This document shows, in pieces, positions 61,371-64,000 of a DNA stretch of 64,000 nucleotides. Made by a program: the position numbers and the translations under genes. The notes below the pieces were generated by a model. The model had not been told where the DNA came from. It worked only from the letters and a program-made list of their open reading frames with translations, and made no database searches. Positions within the stretch are counted from its first letter, which is position 1, and each line of letters opens with the position of its first letter. Origin of the DNA: Nereocystis luetkeana (lineage: Eukaryota; Sar; Phaeophyceae; Laminariales; Laminariaceae); the NCBI GenBank assembly GCA_031213475.1, contig JARUPZ010000009.1, positions 2,071,001 to 2,135,000 on the forward strand. The letters are read 5' to 3'.

Positions 61371-61554
61371 CTAAAATTGGTGGCGCACCCCCCCGCACTA
61401 TCGTACGTCCTCACCGTCACTCCTTTCTCTCCCCTAGATCGGTTTGTTGGTATTGTAGCCGCCCATACCCTAATCCAAGCCTGGATCCACCCGCCCTCTC
61501 CATCTCCCATCAAACCTTTCCCCGCCCCAGTACAAGCGTTCCACCCGCCTAAAC

Positions 61555-63256
61555 ATGGCCGAGAAAGCTTCCTCCACCGACAGGCCCGGCGCCCCTTCCC
61601 TCAACGCCACCAACCCCCGCGAGGCGAGGTTTGCCGCAAGGTCCTCTCTAGCCACGGACGACGACACCCCCGGCTTCGAAACCATTCTGAGTGACCTCAC
61701 GCTACACCCCACCACACCGGGATCTTCTCCACTGGGAGCAGGCACGGCCAGTGCCGTGCCTACCATCAAACCGGACGTCTCCGCACAGGAAACTTCTACC
61801 CCTGCTCTCAATCCGGGGGCACTCACCAAGGCGATCCCACGGCTCTCCGTGAGCGCCGCGCGGCCTTCTTGCGAAAGAGAGCGCTGACCTCCTACTCGTG
61901 TTACCGCCCCCCCCCCACCCCTTCCTCGAACCCTTTCGACCCCACCTACGAGACTACAGCCGCGACCACGGCCACCACGGCCCAATCTCAGCCGTCGACT
62001 CCGCACCCTTGACCACCCTTTACGTCCGCCGCGATGTCTAGGACCACCACCTCTCAGCGCCCCCAGAACCAAGCTGGGACCACAATGTCCCAGGCACCAC
62101 TACCGGCCCAATCCTCGCCAGCCCCCAAAACCACCGGGCACCGGCAACCGCAGACGTTCGGCTTTGGGTCAAATGACTGGGTCTTCCTGGACGCTAAGCT
62201 CCGCTGGATGCAGAGTACACGCGACCCGATAGCCTCAGTTGTCTCTTTAGCGGCACACCGCATCTGGCGACAGTTCACACCCGACCGCGACCCGTCGATC
62301 ACCTTCGTTCTGGCCCGCATCGCCACCGAGGGGTGCCTCGTCCGAGTTCATCGGGGCCGCCCACACCCTTTTACTCGAGCTAAGGTATTTCCAACTCCAA
62401 CGCCGGCCGCGACTACGTGTGGAACCCGACCGAGTCTCGACCCACCCCTCCGACACCCCCAACCACCCGCCCCACGACGAACACACCGTCACCGACGACA
62501 CCGCTCCACGCCACTTCGACACCGGCCACCACAACGACAGCGCTCCCCTCTACACGAGCGCTCGGCCTGACGACAGGAGCCACTACGGAGCCCATGACGG
62601 AGGCGGAGCGACGCAGTGTCCGGCGCCTCTACGCCGGGGTCGATATGCGCAAGTTTACTGCGCTCGTGCGACTCCCATGCCCGGACAACAGCGAACCTGC
62701 CGTTTACCTGGGCATGTTTCTGGCCAGCGTTAAGCTGGTCCTTGGCGAGATCCTGATCGTGTGCGACGATTCGGAGAAACAATCGTTGTACACACCCCCG
62801 TGGGTAGTGGGATGGGACGCCCCACTCCAACGGTGTTTTCGCAAGGCGCTCTCGTCCCCCCAGGTCATGGCATCGCCACTGCCCGGCCTCATCGATTGAT
62901 TTCTTCATCCAAGTGCGCCAAGAGCTCACCGTCGACGACACCGGACCATCGGCGTTCTAGACGCTCCTACGTCTACACACGAACCACTTCGACGACGGCG
63001 ACCAGGGCCGCGCCTTCGCGCAGCTCCACACCTTCGGCGTCCCCAATCTCACGGACTTTGCAACCTTTGTCCGGGCCTTAAAAAGCCGCGTTTCAATCGC
63101 ACAGGGCACGGAGCGGGTCTTCAAGCCGAGCGACGCCATGGTCATCGAAATTGTGCGTGGTGCCACGGGAAGCCAGTACCCTTCCCTGATGCCCACGCTT
63201 TATCCGGGGCGCCTCATGACCACCCCGCAGCCCTTCTCCTCAGTTACCGACATGTG
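61555..63256 (+). pseudogene. Gag of an LTR-type retroelement, 5' part, frameshifted
   Basis: Begins MAEKASSTDRPGAPSLNAT. The reading then moves among frames: NDWVFLDAKLRWMQSTRDPI, SSEFIGAAHTLLLELRYFQL, AERRSVRRLYAGVDMRKFTA, YLGMFLASVKLVLGEILIV, then FFIQVRQELTVDD, LLRLHTNHFDDGDQGRAFAQ, FKPSDAMVIEIVRGATG. At least three frameshifts and a TAG at about 62958. The low-complexity Pro/Thr part (62430-62570) is a linker. Ends at an insertion at 63257. Assigned as Gag because the same protein continues to a zinc knuckle. Confidence 0.6.
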
Positions 63257-63506
63257 CGTCACCCCACGGTCGGGGTTGCACTTTTTGGGCCAAAGGTTTC
63301 CGACAAATTGAGTTCCTGAAGGGACGAAGTACCGGTGAGGATGAACAATTCTCTCGTGTATTCGTTTTAGGACTAGCGCATACAAGTGCCGGTCGGGGGT
63401 CACGATCAAATGTCTTCCAACTATGGTATCGGGTGAGATATTAAGCTCCTAATGTAAGGGGCTCAGGAAACTTCTGGTGCGCCCCTTCTATGGGATGGCT
63501 CATGTG
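63257..63506. mobile_element. 250-bp insertion in gag (family C MITE)
   Basis: The six bases CATGTG lie just before the insertion (63251-63256) and form its last six (63501-63506), i.e. a target duplication. Ends are imperfect inverted repeats: TCACCCCACGGTCGGGGTTG against the reverse complement CCATCCCATAGAAGGGGCGC. Removing one repeat and the insert restores one reading frame across the site. It shares GCACTTTTT and GAG.T..TAAGCTCCT motifs with 980-1425. Confidence 0.75.
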
Positions 63507-64000
63507 GGCAGCATTCGAAGTGTTGGCGACCAACAAGACGCCGGCGATCAACGGGCACCGCTTCCACGCGACTTCTTCCGGCGGGCTCGTCACGTACTCC
63601 TCCTCCCCACCGACCCCTGCGCGACAGCAAATTCCGCGTGGCTCAGGAACCAACGCAAGAGGGTCTTTCTCCAACCCGTTCGTCATGAACGTCGCCGAAC
63701 AGGGGCGCAACCCGTTCTGCGAGGACGAGGCGGACTGGCCGCTGCGACGCCACGGGGAGGTTTACATGGTGACGAGGACGTTTAACCGTCAGACCCCACC
63801 GCTGTCGACACCGCTCCTGACGATCCCGGCCCGCGCCCAAGCCCTCCGTGCTCACGGTGGTCATTGCCTCAACTGCAATGGCACGGACCATAGCATGAAG
63901 ACCTGCTCCGAGGGCTTCCTCAACACGTCCGGCATCTTAAACCCGGCACTAGGACAGCTGAACGACGGCGGTCATGCCTACCGCTGGTGGCAACAGAAGA
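63502..64000 (+). CDS. Gag 3' part with CCHC zinc knuckle, runs off window
   Basis: Open frame from 63502 to the end of the window: NGHRFHATSSGGLVTYSSSP, FSNPFVMNVAEQGRNPF, GEVYMVTRTFNRQTPPL, then CLNCNGTDHSMKTC, a perfect C-x2-C-x4-H-x4-C nucleic-acid-binding knuckle (63866-63907). It continues past base 64000, where a Pol would be expected. Element superfamily not determinable from this part. Confidence 0.75.
   Translation, partial: MWAAFEVLATNKTPAINGHRFHATSSGGLVTYSSSPPTPARQQIPRGSGTNARGSFSNPFVMNVAEQGRNPFCEDEADWPLRRHGEVYMVTRTFNRQTPPLSTPLLTIPARAQALRAHGGHCLNCNGTDHSMKTCSEGFLNTSGILNPALGQLNDGGHAYRWWQQK

Overview
The window looks like low-gene-density eukaryotic nuclear DNA. It has spliced coding exons, long repeat-filled introns, many short terminal-inverted-repeat elements (MITEs), tRNA-headed SINE-like repeats, 5'-truncated LINE copies, tyrosine-recombinase (YR) retroelements, minisatellites, and poly-G/C and CAA/CAG runs. 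An ARSB-like arylsulfatase gene together with DIRS/Ngaro-type elements would suit a marine alga such as a brown alga or another stramenopile. That is an inference; nothing here fixes the species.

Region 1 (1-10.7 kb) is one minus-strand arylsulfatase gene. Five exons can be read (10680-10472, 8522-8385, 7035-6880, 2618-2391 and about 144-51), and the gene continues past the left edge. All recognisable catalytic motifs are present. The four visible introns are phase 0, three of the four 5' splice sites use AAG|GT as does the fourth, and the introns are packed with MITEs, LINE 3' ends, a SINE and degenerate pentamers. Region 2 (10.7-19.8 kb) holds repeats and minisatellites with no convincing gene. 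Region 3 (19.9-27.7 kb) holds a membrane-anchored, Gln-rich gene exon (20.6-19.9 kb) and a broken paralogue (24.5-24.06 kb). The paralogue is cut by a 5'-truncated LINE, which is itself split by a 650-bp TIR element. Just upstream of the paralogue sits a 1.97-kb element with a perfect 23-bp TIR and an 8-bp target duplication; its interior carries about 60 copies of TAACA/TGTTA.

Region 4 (28-42.4 kb) contains LINE fragments, a decayed YR-type polymerase with RNase H and methyltransferase-like segments (33.2-31.7 kb), an 88-bp minisatellite, and a 1.1-kb block present twice. Region 5 (42.4-45.7 kb) has a 727-codon open frame with 52-residue repeats and a 222-bp tandem array. Region 6 (48.7-56.0 kb) is a nearly complete YR retrotransposon (Gag, RT-RNase H, tyrosine recombinase) with 330-bp direct repeats about 99% identical and a few in-frame stops. 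Region 7 (56.8-59.9 kb) is the longest LINE copy, with its RT catalytic motif mutated. Region 8 (61.5 kb to the end) is a Gag gene with a CCHC zinc knuckle, interrupted by a 250-bp insertion with a 6-bp target duplication, and it runs off the right edge.

Apart from the sulfatase, the membrane-anchored gene and possibly the 727-codon frame, most coding signal belongs to mobile elements. The elements are layered by insertion (MITE in LINE in pseudogene; MITE in hAT-like element; MITE in gag), so relative ages can be read from the nesting.
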